Below, piece after piece: positions 50,533-60,313 of a stretch of DNA of 64,000 nt (the stretch's first letter is position 1; each line of letters begins with the position of its first letter). The position numbers were made by a program, and so were the translations under genes. The stretch covers positions 310,001 to 374,000 of the forward strand of contig JANNES010000020.1 of NCBI GenBank assembly GCA_031378845.1, in the 5' to 3' direction. Source of the stretch: JAJNPS01 sp031378845. GTDB taxonomy: Bacteria > Pseudomonadota > Alphaproteobacteria > Rhodobacterales > Rhodobacteraceae. Under the pieces are notes generated by a model. The model worked only from the letters and a program-made list of their open reading frames with translations, was not told the DNA's origin and did no database searches.

Positions 50533-51321
50533 TCACAGATGCCCGATGCTGGCCAGAAACGCGGTCACAAGGCCGGCGTAACGGTCGGGCGCCTCGATCA
50601 GCGGCAGGTGGCCCGCCCCCTGGATCAGGGCAAACCGGCTGCCCCGGATCAGGTCCGCCGTCTCGCGCACCATATCAGGCGGGGTCGAGCCGTCGTTTGT
50701 CCCTGCAATGGCAAGGGTCGGCAGGGTCAGGCTGGCAGTCGGGGTGTAGAAATCGGTGCCCGCAATGGCAGACGCGCAGCCGATCCAGCCATCCGGGTCC
50801 ATCGTCGTCAGAATGTCGCGTATTCGCGGCATGCCCGCAACGTCGCGCCATTTGCGCCCGAACATGCGCTCCATCGCGCCGGTCGCATAGGGGGCAAGGC
50901 CTGTTTGCTGCACCTCTTCGATGCGCGCCTGCCAGAGCGCGGTCGTACCGATCCGGGCGGCGGTGTTGGACAAGATCAGGCCGCGCACGAGGTCGAGGCG
51001 TTTGGTGGCCAGCCCTTGCGCGATCATGCCGCCAAGCGAGACCCCAAGGACCACCGCGTCCCTGATCGCGAAATGGTCCATCAGCCGTTCGGCGTCGCGG
51101 ATCAGCGCACCCATGGTATAGGGCGGCGCGGGCACATCGGATTTTCCATGCCCGCGCAGATCAAAAGTGAGGATCCGCAGGTCAGGCGGCAACAGCGGGA
51201 TCAACCCGTCCCACAGCGTGATGTTGGTGCCCAGCGCATGGATCAAGACCAGCGGAGGGCCGGTTTTCGGCCCGCGAATTTCTGCATTCAGGCGAATATC
51301 ATCAAAGTAAATCAATGGCAT
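50533..51321 (-). CDS. Alpha/beta hydrolase (3-oxoadipate enol-lactonase-like)
   Basis: The protein has 262 residues. Oxyanion HALGTN near residue 28, nucleophile Ser in GVSLGG near 93-98, RILTFDLRGHGKSD, and catalytic His in GAGHLPLIEAP. The layout is close to enol-lactonases (PcaD) and related esterases. No metal site. It lies between the dehydratase-like PLP enzyme (six bases upstream) and the MFS gene. A lactone or ester from the same pathway is the likely substrate. Confidence 0.84.
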   Translation of the reverse strand: MPLIYFDDIRLNAEIRGPKTGPPLVLIHALGTNITLWDGLIPLLPPDLRILTFDLRGHGKSDVPAPPYTMGALIRDAERLMDHFAIRDAVVLGVSLGGMIAQGLATKRLDLVRGLILSNTAARIGTTALWQARIEEVQQTGLAPYATGAMERMFGRKWRDVAGMPRIRDILTTMDPDGWIGCASAIAGTDFYTPTASLTLPTLAIAGTNDGSTPPDMVRETADLIRGSRFALIQGAGHLPLIEAPDRYAGLVTAFLASIGHL

Positions 51322-51327
51322 GGAAAG

Positions 51328-52308
51328 TCAGTGTCCATGTCTGGCAAGAACGGAGTTGAAAAGCCCAGGGTCGACATTCCCGCCCGAGGCGGTGCAGATG
51401 ATGGTATCGGCCAGCACGTCGCGGAACAGGGCTGCCGCCAGTGCCACCGCCCCGCCGGGCTCCAGCACAATGCGCAGGTGTTGGAACGCGAGGGCGACGG
51501 CTTGCAGCGCCTCGTCATCGGTGACGACGAGCCCCGTCGCGCCGAGGCCCGCAAGAATGGGAAAGGTGATCCTGCCCGGCTCTGGCGTCAGGATCGCGTC
51601 GCAGACCGATCCGGTCATGGCCGGATTGCGCAAGATGTGTCCCGCTGCCAAGGACCGTGCCATGTCGTCAAAGCCTGCGGGCTCTGCCGTGTAGAGACGC
51701 ATCGTCGGCGCGAGCGCGGCCAGCGCAAGCCCCGTCCCGCTGGACAGCCCGCCGCCCCCGCAACACACGATCATGTCGGCTTCGGTGATGCCGCGTGCCT
51801 GCGCCTGAGATGCGATTTCCAGACCGACAGTGCCTTGTCCCGCGATCACGTCCGCGTCGTCATAGGGGCGCACCAGATGCAGCGCGCGCTTGGCGCACAG
51901 GTCAGCGCCAAGGGCGTCGCGATCGGTGATCTTGCGATCATAGAGGATCACTTCGGCGCCATAAGCACGGGTGTTGTCGATCTTTACCTGCGGCGCATCG
52001 TGCGGCATCAGCACGACCGCAGTCAGGCCCAGTTCCGACGCCGCAAGCGCGACGCCTTGCGCATGATTGCCGGACGAAAACGCCAAGACGCCTTTGGTCC
52101 CATCGGGCAAGAGCGTAAGGGCCGCGCGGGCGCCGCGATACTTGAACGATCCGGTCCGTTGCAGGCACTCCGCCTTGACCAGGATGCGCCGCCCCGCGAT
52201 CCGATCAAGTAAAGGCGCGTGCAACAACGGTGTCATCACCGCGTGACCTTGCAGGCGGGATGCAGCCGCCCTGATCTCGGGCAATCCGATCTGCGATGCG
52301 TCGGTCAT
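51328..52308 (-). CDS. PLP-dependent threonine/serine dehydratase family enzyme
   Basis: The protein has 326 residues, fold type II. PLP lysine in TGSFKYRGA near residue 54, substrate loop SSGNHAQGVALA, and phosphate cradle CCGGGGLSSGTGLALA. No C-terminal ACT regulatory domain, so it resembles catabolic threonine dehydratases, serine racemases and 3-hydroxyaspartate dehydratases. It overlaps the upstream hydrolase by four bases (ATGA). It would deaminate a beta-hydroxy amino acid to a keto acid. Confidence 0.87.
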   Translation of the reverse strand: MTDASQIGLPEIRAAASRLQGHAVMTPLLHAPLLDRIAGRRILVKAECLQRTGSFKYRGARAALTLLPDGTKGVLAFSSGNHAQGVALAASELGLTAVVLMPHDAPQVKIDNTRAYGAEVILYDRKITDRDALGADLCAKRALHLVRPYDDADVIAGQGTVGLEIASQAQARGITEADMIVCCGGGGLSSGTGLALAALAPTMRLYTAEPAGFDDMARSLAAGHILRNPAMTGSVCDAILTPEPGRITFPILAGLGATGLVVTDDEALQAVALAFQHLRIVLEPGGAVALAAALFRDVLADTIICTASGGNVDPGLFNSVLARHGH

Positions 52309-53129
52309 CGAACAGCTTTCAAAAGTGACTGCATGGCCGCCAGACTTTCGGGTTCGTCCAGAAACGGAATATGGGCGCGGTCGGGCACCGTGGCCACGAT
52401 CATATCTGGGCGACGCGTGCGCATTTCGGCGACCGTCGCGGCGCTGAGCAAATCCGAATTTGCGCCCCGGATCACCGCAAGCGGCAGACCAGCGCAGGCG
52501 TCAAAGAGCGGCCAGACATCGGGCGGCGAGGCATCGACGCCGGCCAGAAAGGCCTCGCGCAGGGCAGGGTCATAGCGCAGGCTGAGGCCATCGGGGGTTT
52601 CGTCGTAAAGATGGCGCGCCTCGTCCATCCAGCGCGCGGCCGGCACGTTGGCGAAACCCGTCGCCATCCCGGCCAGCTTGGGCGCCAGCTCTGCCCAGGT
52701 CTTGGCCGTGGGTGGACGGCCGAGATAGGTCCCGATCCGCTCCAGCCCGTCGCGGTCGATCACCGGACCGATATCGTTGAGGCACAAACCCGAGAGGCGG
52801 TGCCTTGCGGTCCCGGCCAACAGCATCCCGATCAGCCCCCCGCGCGAGGCGCCAAGGATGGCAGCCTGCGCCACCCCAAGGTGATCCAAAAGGGCAAGCG
52901 CATCGTCCGCCTCTTGCATCAGCGTGTAGCTCGCAGGCCCGGTCCAGTCGCTGGCCCCGCGCCCGCGATAATCCATCCGGATCAGGCGCAAAGGCGGCAG
53001 ATGCGGGGCGAGGTAGTCAAAGTCCGCCATGTTGCGGGTCAGTCCCGGCAGGCACATCAGCGGCATGCCGGCACCGTCGTCCAGATAGGCAAGACGCGCG
53101 CCATCCGGGGCGGTAAAGAACTGCGTCAT
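52305..53129 (-). CDS. Alpha/beta hydrolase
   Basis: The protein has 274 residues with ATG 53129 behind AAAGGG; longer in-frame starts lie in the divergent promoter. Oxyanion region CLPGLTRN, LIRMDYRGRGASDW, nucleophile Ser in GASRGG near 98-103, and catalytic-acid/His region RAHIPFLDEPE. It is distinct from the other hydrolase in the operon. First gene of the minus-strand operon; its start is 144 bases from the divergent ABC exporter. Confidence 0.85.
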   Translation of the reverse strand: MTQFFTAPDGARLAYLDDGAGMPLMCLPGLTRNMADFDYLAPHLPPLRLIRMDYRGRGASDWTGPASYTLMQEADDALALLDHLGVAQAAILGASRGGLIGMLLAGTARHRLSGLCLNDIGPVIDRDGLERIGTYLGRPPTAKTWAELAPKLAGMATGFANVPAARWMDEARHLYDETPDGLSLRYDPALREAFLAGVDASPPDVWPLFDACAGLPLAVIRGANSDLLSAATVAEMRTRRPDMIVATVPDRAHIPFLDEPESLAAMQSLLKAVR

Positions 53130-53273
53130 GGTGACCCTTTTCGGCGATGCTTGCCAGGACCGTGGCATATGGGCGCGCCGATCGAAAGGCCCTGTGTCAT
53201 CCCAGCGCTTGCGGCTGGGCGCGGGCTTGCCTAAACGGGCGGCAGGCAAAGCGGACCGAGCAAAGGCGAGGCG

Positions 53274-55058
53274 ATGGCGAATACCTCTACGCAACCCGAA
53301 GACCGGCCGACATCGCGCCGGGTGAATTCCTTGCGGGGCCTTTTGCCTTTTGTGCGTCCCTATCGGTGGCTTGCGGCCCTGGCGCTGATGGCGCTGATGC
53401 TGACGGCGGCTGTCAGCCTGATCCTGCCACTTGCCGTGCGGCGGGTGGTGGACGGGTTTGCAACCGACAACGCCCAGCTTTTGGACCAGTATTTCGCCGC
53501 TGCTTTGGGAATTGCGGCGCTTTTGGCGCTGGGCACGGGCTTGCGGTACTATCTGGTAACGCGGCTGGGTGAGCGCGTCGTGGCCGATATCCGCAAGGAC
53601 GTGTTTGACCGGGTTCTGGCGCTGTCGCCTGCGTTTTTCGAGCGCATCCTGACCGGCGAGGTTCTCAGCCGTCTGACCACCGACACCACGCTGATCCTGT
53701 CTGTCATCGGATCATCGATGTCGATTGCACTGCGCAACATCTTGATGTTGCTGGGCGGACTGGTGCTGTTGTTTCTGACCTCGCCCAAGCTGGCGGGTCT
53801 GGTCTTGCTGATCGTGCCCCTCGTGATCGTGCCGATTGTGGTGCTGGGGAGGCGGTTGCGCATTCTCAGCCGGGAAAATCAGGACTGGATTGCCAATTCC
53901 TCGGGCTCTGCATCCGAGGCGCTGTTGTCGGTGCAGACGGTGCAGGCATTCACGCATGAGCCGCAGACGCGCGCGGCCTTTTCCACGGTGACCGAAAAGT
54001 CCTATATGTCGGCGCAAAAGCGGATCGGCACGCGGGCGATCATGACGATGATCGTCATCTTTCTGGTCTTTTCTGGCATTGTGGGCGTGCTCTGGATCGG
54101 CGCGCGGGACGTGCGCGCCGGCAACATGACGACCGGAGAGTTGATCCAGTTCGTGATCTATTCGGTGATGGTCGCAGGTGCCGTGGGCGCGCTGTCGGAA
54201 ATCTGGGGAGAGATCCAGCGGGCGGCGGGGGCAACCGAGCGTCTGGTGGAGTTGATGCAGACCGAGGATCCGGTGATTGATCCGATGCGTCCCCGCGCGC
54301 TGAAAAAACCCGTAAGGGGCGAGATCCGGTTTGACGCGGTCAGCTTTCGCTATCCGACTCGGCCCGAGGTTTCTGCGCTGAACGATGTCAGCTTTGGCGT
54401 GGCACCCGGCGAGACGGTGGCTCTGGTCGGTCCGTCAGGTGCGGGCAAGACCACGGTGCTGCAGTTGTTGATGCGTTTTTATGACCCGCAGGGTGGGCAT
54501 GTCCTGTTGGACGGCATCGCGCTGAATGACATGGCGCGGTCGGAGTTTCGGTCTGCGATGGCGCTGGTGCCGCAGGACCCGGTGATCTTTGCCGCCTCGG
54601 CACGCGACAACATCCGCTTTGGCCGCCCCGATGCGCGCGACGATGAAGTGGAGGCCGCCGCACGCGCTGCCGCCGCGCATGAGTTCCTCAACGCCTTGCC
54701 GCACGGCTTTGACACGTATCTGGGCGAGCGCGGTGTGATGCTGTCGGGCGGTCAGCGTCAGCGGATCGCCATCGCGCGTGCAATCCTGCGCGACGCCCGC
54801 GTCCTGCTTTTGGACGAGGCGACCTCGGCACTGGATGCTGAAAGCGAGCAGGCGGTGCAACTGGCGGTCGAGAAACTGTCGGCAGGGCGTACCACATTGG
54901 TGGTGGCGCATCGGCTGGCCACGGTCAAACGCGCCGACCGCATCCTCGTGTTTGAAAAGGGGCGCATCATTGCCACCGGCACGCATGATGCACTGGTCGC
55001 CGAAGGCGGACTTTATGCCCGGCTCGCGCGGCTGCAATTCACCGATGGGATGGCTTGA
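53274..55058 (+). CDS. ABC exporter with fused membrane and ATPase domains (MsbA/lipid-type)
   Basis: The protein has 594 residues. Six membrane helices in residues 20-320, then an ATPase domain (about 345-590) with Walker A GPSGAGKTT, signature LSGGQRQR, Walker B LLLDEATSALDAE and H-loop VVAHRLATV. Homodimeric exporter of lipids, drugs or peptides; substrate unknown. ATG 53274 follows AGGCGAGG. Divergent from the hydrolase operon and 157 bases before the acyl-CoA synthetase gene. Confidence 0.9.
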   Translation: MANTSTQPEDRPTSRRVNSLRGLLPFVRPYRWLAALALMALMLTAAVSLILPLAVRRVVDGFATDNAQLLDQYFAAALGIAALLALGTGLRYYLVTRLGERVVADIRKDVFDRVLALSPAFFERILTGEVLSRLTTDTTLILSVIGSSMSIALRNILMLLGGLVLLFLTSPKLAGLVLLIVPLVIVPIVVLGRRLRILSRENQDWIANSSGSASEALLSVQTVQAFTHEPQTRAAFSTVTEKSYMSAQKRIGTRAIMTMIVIFLVFSGIVGVLWIGARDVRAGNMTTGELIQFVIYSVMVAGAVGALSEIWGEIQRAAGATERLVELMQTEDPVIDPMRPRALKKPVRGEIRFDAVSFRYPTRPEVSALNDVSFGVAPGETVALVGPSGAGKTTVLQLLMRFYDPQGGHVLLDGIALNDMARSEFRSAMALVPQDPVIFAASARDNIRFGRPDARDDEVEAAARAAAAHEFLNALPHGFDTYLGERGVMLSGGQRQRIAIARAILRDARVLLLDEATSALDAESEQAVQLAVEKLSAGRTTLVVAHRLATVKRADRILVFEKGRIIATGTHDALVAEGGLYARLARLQFTDGMA

Positions 55059-55215
55059 AGCAGGAAAATCCGGCGCGTGTTTCCGCTAAATCGCCGCTGT
55101 TTTTGACCGCAGACAGTTTTCGCGCAACGGACAGTTGGAATCTTGCCCGATCCCGACCATCTTTGAGGCGTCACGAGACCCCCGCCAACGGGGCATGACC
55201 CCCGGGGAGGACGAC

Positions 55216-57108
55216 ATGACCAGCTTTTCGAACCTGGCCGATCTCAAGGCCATCGAGAATGAAATGCCGATGGCGGATCGCGGCATGCCGAGGACGATCT
55301 ATGGCTTTCTGAGTGCCACCCGCGCGACGCATGGCACCCGCCCGGCGGTTAGCTTTCAGCTGTTGTCCGGGCCTCAGACAAGGGCGGTTACCTACAGCTG
55401 GAACGATCTGCATGCGCGCGTGACGCAGGCAGCCAACCTGTTCCGCAGTCTGGATGTCGGGCCCACGGATGTGGTGGCCTATATCTTGCCGAACGCCTTG
55501 GAAACCGCCGTGGCGCTTCTGGGGGGTATGGTTGCGGGCATCGTGAATCCGATCAATCCGCTGCTTGAGGCCGAACAGATCAGCGCCATCCTGCGCGAGA
55601 CCAAGGCCAAGGTCGTCGTGACGCTGAAGGCGTTTCCAAAGACCGATGTGGCGCAAAAAGTGGCGGAGGCGGTCCGGCATGCGCCAACGGTCAAGACCGT
55701 GCTTGAGGTCGACCTTGTGCGCTATCTGGCGCCGCCGAAATCCTGGATCGTGCCCTTTGTGCGACCAAAATACACCGTGCACCACACCGCCAATGTCATG
55801 TCCTTTGCCGGGGCCACGGCGCGCCAGTCCGGCGACCGGCTGACCTTTTCCGACCCTGCCGAGGATCGCGTCGCCGCGTATTTTCACACCGGCGGGACAA
55901 CCGGCATGCCCAAGGTGGTGCAGCACAAGGTTTCCGGCATGGTCTATAACGGCTGGCTGGGCCACAGGCTGTTGTTTCGCGAAACGGATGTGGTGTTGTG
56001 CCCGTTGCCGATGTTTCACGTCTTTGCCTGCTATCCGGTCTTGATGTCGATGATCGCGAGCGGCGCGCATGTCGTCTTTCCGACCCCGGCGGGCTATCGC
56101 GGCGAGGGTGTGTTCGACCATCTGTGGAAGCTGATCGAACGCTGGCAGGTCAGCTACCTGATCACTGTACCAACCGCATTGGCCGCCCTGATGCAGCGCC
56201 CGATCAATTCCGATATCGGCAGTCTACGGGGCTGCATCTCAGGCTCTGCCGCGCTGCCGCTGGAACTGTTCAAACGATTCGAGGCGCTGACCGGCATCCA
56301 GATCATCGAAGGCTATGGGCTGACCGAATGCACGAGTCTGGTGTCGGTTAACCCGCCCGACGGCAACAAGCGGATCGGGTCGGTCGGTCTGCCCTTTCCG
56401 CATACCGATTTGCGCATCCTGACCTCGGACGGGGCGGGAGGCTGGCGCAATTGTGACCCCGACGAGGTCGGTGAGATCTGCGTCAACAGCCCCGGTGTCT
56501 ATCCCGGCCACACCTATACCGAACGCGACAAGAACCGCGATCTCTTTGTCGGCGACAGCTATTTTCGTACCGGTGATCTGGGGCGCGTGGATGCCGATGG
56601 CTACGTCTACATCACCGGGCGCGCCAAGGATCTGATCATCCGGGGTGGTCACAACATTGATCCTGCCGTAATCGAGGAGGCGCTGATGGGGCATCCGTCG
56701 GTGGCCTTTGTGGGCGCGATCGGCCAGCCCGACGCCCATGCGGGCGAACTGCCCGCCGCCTATGTGGAACTGGCACGCGGCAAAGAGGTGGCGATCAAAG
56801 AGCTCGAAGAGTTTGCGCGCAGCAGGATACATGAACGGGCGGCCGTGCCCAAACATATCGAGATCTTGGCCGAGCTTCCCAAAACCGCCGTGGGCAAGGT
56901 GTTCAAGCCCGAGCTGCGACGCCGCGCGATCACGCGGGTCTACGATGCTGCCCTTGCCGCCGCTGGACTGCCGGTAACCGTGACGGCGGTTGTCGAGGAC
57001 AAAAAGCGCGGACTTGTCGCTCGGCTTGGCCGGAACGGGGCGGTCGATGAGGACGCCGTGGCAAAGATCCTGGGCGAGTTTACGCGACCTTGGGAATGGG
57101 CTGACTGA
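55216..57108 (+). CDS. Acyl-CoA synthetase (AMP-binding family)
   Basis: The protein has 630 residues with ATG 55216, which has GGGGAGG at 55204-55210; an in-frame ATG at 55135 would add 27 residues without family match. AMP motif FHTGGTTGMPK near 225, EGYGLTECTS near 367, then TGDLGRVDADGYVYITGRAK and the C-terminal lysine in KTAVGKVFKP. It activates a fatty or aromatic acid to its CoA ester via an acyl-AMP. The chain length or acid preferred is not visible. Confidence 0.88.
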   Translation: MTSFSNLADLKAIENEMPMADRGMPRTIYGFLSATRATHGTRPAVSFQLLSGPQTRAVTYSWNDLHARVTQAANLFRSLDVGPTDVVAYILPNALETAVALLGGMVAGIVNPINPLLEAEQISAILRETKAKVVVTLKAFPKTDVAQKVAEAVRHAPTVKTVLEVDLVRYLAPPKSWIVPFVRPKYTVHHTANVMSFAGATARQSGDRLTFSDPAEDRVAAYFHTGGTTGMPKVVQHKVSGMVYNGWLGHRLLFRETDVVLCPLPMFHVFACYPVLMSMIASGAHVVFPTPAGYRGEGVFDHLWKLIERWQVSYLITVPTALAALMQRPINSDIGSLRGCISGSAALPLELFKRFEALTGIQIIEGYGLTECTSLVSVNPPDGNKRIGSVGLPFPHTDLRILTSDGAGGWRNCDPDEVGEICVNSPGVYPGHTYTERDKNRDLFVGDSYFRTGDLGRVDADGYVYITGRAKDLIIRGGHNIDPAVIEEALMGHPSVAFVGAIGQPDAHAGELPAAYVELARGKEVAIKELEEFARSRIHERAAVPKHIEILAELPKTAVGKVFKPELRRRAITRVYDAALAAAGLPVTVTAVVEDKKRGLVARLGRNGAVDEDAVAKILGEFTRPWEWAD

Positions 57109-57208
57109 TCCGTGGTTGTCTCCGCGCAAACCGGCCCGAATATTTCGACTTGCGGGAATCATCGGCGCAAGCAAAAGTTTCAGGCAGGACAGCAGATGGG
57201 TTGGTAGA

Positions 57209-57730
57209 ATGAATTTTCGTTTTGCATTGTCTGTGGTGTTTTGCGCGACTTCGGCGCCGCTTTTCGCACAGGACTCAGAGGTCTTGTATGCCAACCGGGC
57301 CTGGCAAGTCGAGGTCACACGGTTCGAAGACGGCACCTATGGCTGCGTGGCTCAGGTTTCTTCGACCGATGAAAGCTTTTCGATCTGGAGTTTTCAAGAA
57401 GGTGGTGTCCGCTTGCAATTCTATTCGACAGCGTGGGAATTTGGCGAAGGTGACACGGCCGATCTGGAAGTCCAGATCGACCGGCGCGGCCCCTGGACGT
57501 TGACATCGGCCGAGCTTTACAAGAATTCGGTCCTGTTTGATCTGCCTGCCGGCGATGACGGCGCGCGCTTTGTGCGCGAGGTTTCCAACGGTTCGGTTCT
57601 CTATCTGCGCAACGAAAGCGGTGAGGATGTGCAATCCTATTCCCTTGCCGGATCGAATGCCTCGATTGCCGCGCTGATCGAATGCGAAGGGGCGATCACC
57701 GAGAATTCGCCCAAGAACCCGTTCAACTGA
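57209..57730 (+). CDS. Small secreted protein of unknown function
   Basis: The protein has 173 residues. ATG 57209 begins a signal peptide (MNFRFALSVVFCATSAPLFA). The mature part has WQVEVTRFEDGTYGCVAQVS and ADLEVQIDRRGPWTLTSAEL, beta-rich with Cys near 50 and 160 that could form a disulfide. It resembles small periplasmic proteins of uncertain function; no firm family. Four bases separate its stop from the convergent dtd stop. Confidence 0.72.
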   Translation: MNFRFALSVVFCATSAPLFAQDSEVLYANRAWQVEVTRFEDGTYGCVAQVSSTDESFSIWSFQEGGVRLQFYSTAWEFGEGDTADLEVQIDRRGPWTLTSAELYKNSVLFDLPAGDDGARFVREVSNGSVLYLRNESGEDVQSYSLAGSNASIAALIECEGAITENSPKNPFN

Positions 57731-57734
57731 GGCG

Positions 57735-58178
57735 TCAGAGCGTCGCAGTATCCATCCAGATCGTGACGGGTCCGTCATTGGTCAGACTGACCGCCATGTC
57801 GGCGCCAAATATGCCCGTCGCGGTGGAGATGCCCGCAGCCGCAAGACTGTCGACGACATCGCGGTAGAGCCGCTGACCCAGATCGGGTGGGGCAGCACCG
57901 GAAAAGCCCGGACGATTGCCGCGCAGATCAGCCGCCAGAGTGAACTGGCTGACAATCAGCGCAGCGCCACCCACATCGCGAAGCGAAAGGTTCATCTTGC
58001 CCGCGTCGTCACGAAAGATGCGCAGTCTGGCGATCTTTTGGCTGAGTTTTTCCGCCGTGGCCTGCGCGTCACCCGGCATCGCGCAGAGCAGGATCAAAAG
58101 CCCGCGTCCGATCTCGCCGACCACGTGCCCGTCGACCGTGACCGACGCGTGGGTGACGCGCTGGATCAGTGCCCTCAC
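57735..58178 (-). CDS. dtd: D-aminoacyl-tRNA deacylase
   Basis: The protein has 147 residues with a GTG start at 58178, overlapping the PfkB stop (GTGA). Family motifs: MRALIQRVTHASVTVDGHVV at the N-terminus, the catalytic-site motif IVSQFTLAAD near residue 76, and NDGPVTIW, the usual Nx-GPVT motif, near the C-terminus. It removes D-amino acids mischarged onto tRNA. Translationally coupled to the sugar kinase. Confidence 0.94.
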   Translation of the reverse strand: MRALIQRVTHASVTVDGHVVGEIGRGLLILLCAMPGDAQATAEKLSQKIARLRIFRDDAGKMNLSLRDVGGAALIVSQFTLAADLRGNRPGFSGAAPPDLGQRLYRDVVDSLAAAGISTATGIFGADMAVSLTNDGPVTIWMDTATL

Positions 58179-59119
58179 AGCTCATGCGCCCATGGCGGGT
58201 TGGCGCCGGGGCGGCTGACGGTTACTGCGGCGGCGCTGGTGCCAAGGGTCAGGCAGGCGTCCAGTGCCGCATCCGACAAGTTGGCCAGCGCGGATTTCGA
58301 CAACAGCCCCGCACGATGCAACGCGGTCAGCAAACCCGCATTGAAGGTATCGCCCGCACCGACGGTATCGGCGACGGTGACGGGGGTTGCGGCAACAAAG
58401 CGGTCTTGCGTCGCGGTGATCGCGCGCGCGCCCTTGGCCCCTTCGGTGATCAGCACCACCTTGGGCCCCTTGGCCAGAAGGCTGCGGGCAAATGCGGCCA
58501 GATCGCTGGAGCCATAGATTTTTTCGATCTCTTCGTCGGCGAGTTTGACGATGTCAGCAACTGCCATCATCCGATCGACGCGTGCCAGATAGCGGTCGCG
58601 GGTACCGGGGAAAAGCTTGTCCTGGCTGTCGACAAAGGCGGCACGGAAATTCGGGTCGATCATCGTCACGCGGGTCGCAGCCGCCTGCTTTTGCAGCGCC
58701 TCATATGTCGCGGCTGCGGGGTCGTTCACCAGACTTATCCCGCCAAAGAAAAGCGCGTTCACGTCGTCCGACAGCCTTGGCAGATCGTCCGGCGACAGCA
58801 TCCGTCCGGCGGTATTCTCGTCATAAAAGGCATAGGTCGCATGGCCGTCCACCAGTTTGACAAACGCCACCGTCGTGGGTCTGCCTGAACGCGCGCAGAG
58901 CGACAGGTCCACCGTGGAGGCCATCAATGTGTCGGCAAGCATCTGGCCGAACATGTCGGTCGACAGCCCCGAGAAAAACGCCGAAGGCGTGCCCAATCGA
59001 CCAAGCGCGATGGCCGTGTTGAAGACGGCGCCCCCGGCATAGGGCGAAAAGCACGCCTCGCCCGTGGTGGAGCTTCGCGGCAGCATGTCGATCAGCGCCT
59101 CGCCACAACTGATGATCAT
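58175..59119 (-). CDS. PfkB-family carbohydrate kinase (fructokinase-like)
   Basis: The protein has 314 residues. N-terminal GEALIDMLP, sugar-binding YAGGAVFNTAIALGRLG near 28-44, and catalytic VADTVGAGDTFNAGLL near 248, where the Asp is the base and GAGD the anion hole. The N-terminus is closest to fructokinases. It phosphorylates a sugar, probably fructose, with ATP. Followed directly by dtd. Confidence 0.88.
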   Translation of the reverse strand: MIISCGEALIDMLPRSSTTGEACFSPYAGGAVFNTAIALGRLGTPSAFFSGLSTDMFGQMLADTLMASTVDLSLCARSGRPTTVAFVKLVDGHATYAFYDENTAGRMLSPDDLPRLSDDVNALFFGGISLVNDPAAATYEALQKQAAATRVTMIDPNFRAAFVDSQDKLFPGTRDRYLARVDRMMAVADIVKLADEEIEKIYGSSDLAAFARSLLAKGPKVVLITEGAKGARAITATQDRFVAATPVTVADTVGAGDTFNAGLLTALHRAGLLSKSALANLSDAALDACLTLGTSAAAVTVSRPGANPPWAHEL

Positions 59120-59186
59120 GTCGTCACTCCCTTGGTCAAACTGTTCAGTCAGGCTAGCTCAAAGCGGTTTGAGAAGGCCAGTGCCA

Positions 59187-60155
59187 TCATAATGCCCCGA
59201 AAAACGGCGCCAGGTTCGCGCGGACGCGGTCAAGCGGCGTGGCGCCGGAAAGGTCGGGTGCAAAGGTCTGACCGGTGATCGCGCTGTAGGCCGCGATATA
59301 GATCTCGGAGGTCTTGGTGATCATCTCGGCGGGGATCTGCGGGACCGGGTCATGATATGGATCGCAGCGCGCCGCGACCCATGATCGGATCACGTCCTTG
59401 TCAAAGGACGGGGGGCGCGTGCCTGCGGCCAGCGCCGCAGGGTAGCCGTCGGCAATCCAGTAGCGGCTGCTGTCGGGGGTATGGATCTCGTCGGCAAGGA
59501 CGATGCGGCCGGTGCCGTCCAGCCCGAATTCGTATTTCGTATCAACAAGGATCAGCCCGCGCGTGGCCGCCATCTTTCGCCCAAGCGCAAAGAGCGACAT
59601 CGCATAAGACGATACCGCGTCCCACTGCGCGGGTGTCATCAGGCGCTGCTCGAGGATCTCTTTCGCGCTCAGAGGCGCGTCGTGGCAGCCGTCCGCCGCC
59701 TTGGAGGTGGGGGTCAAGATCGGCGCCGGCAGCAGGTCGTTGTCGCGCAAGCCATCCGGCAGGCGGTGGCCGTACATCTGCCGAGCGCCAGCCTTGTACT
59801 GCGTCAGGATCGAGGTCGAGGTCGTCCCCGCAAGGTAGCCGCGCACCACGATCTCGACCGGAAGGATCGCAAGGCGCGTGCCGATCACCACATTGGGATC
59901 AGGATAGGCAAGGACATGGTTCGGGCAAATGTCGCAGGTGGCGTCGAACCAATAGCGCGCGATCTGGGTCAGCACCTGGCCTTTGCAGGGGATCGCGGCG
60001 AGGATCCGGTCAAACGCCGAAATGCGGTCCGAGGCAATCAGGATGCGGCGGCCATCGGGGTGGCCGGGCGACGGTGCAAGATCATAGCAGTCGCGTACCT
60101 TGCCGAAATACGGGTTCGGCAATTCGGCAATTCGAGCATGATCGAGCAGGCGCAT
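59187..60155 (-). CDS. purC: Phosphoribosylaminoimidazole-succinocarboxamide synthase
   Basis: The protein has 322 residues with ATG 60155, which has GGAG upstream; a TTG at 60170 is the longer alternative. Motifs: PYFGKVRDCYDL, LIASDRISAFD, NHVLAYPDPNVV, VVRGYLAGTTSTSI and LILVDTKYEFGLDGTGRI with DEIHTPDSSRYW. This is the longer SAICAR synthetase form. It joins CAIR and aspartate with ATP in purine synthesis. Alone on its strand, with no other pur gene in view. Confidence 0.93.
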   Translation of the reverse strand: MRLLDHARIAELPNPYFGKVRDCYDLAPSPGHPDGRRILIASDRISAFDRILAAIPCKGQVLTQIARYWFDATCDICPNHVLAYPDPNVVIGTRLAILPVEIVVRGYLAGTTSTSILTQYKAGARQMYGHRLPDGLRDNDLLPAPILTPTSKAADGCHDAPLSAKEILEQRLMTPAQWDAVSSYAMSLFALGRKMAATRGLILVDTKYEFGLDGTGRIVLADEIHTPDSSRYWIADGYPAALAAGTRPPSFDKDVIRSWVAARCDPYHDPVPQIPAEMITKTSEIYIAAYSAITGQTFAPDLSGATPLDRVRANLAPFFGAL

Positions 60156-60313
60156 TCCGGGCTCCGGCAAGGGCTGAAGGCCTTTTGGGTGTGGCGCGAC
60201 AGGGTGTCAAGTGCGCCGCCTTGCGACACTGGCGGCGCTTGCCGACAACAAGGGGTTCCATTTCGCCAGTGCATGAGGCTAGGTAGCCGAGTTGCGGCGT
60301 CGGGGGATGGTCA

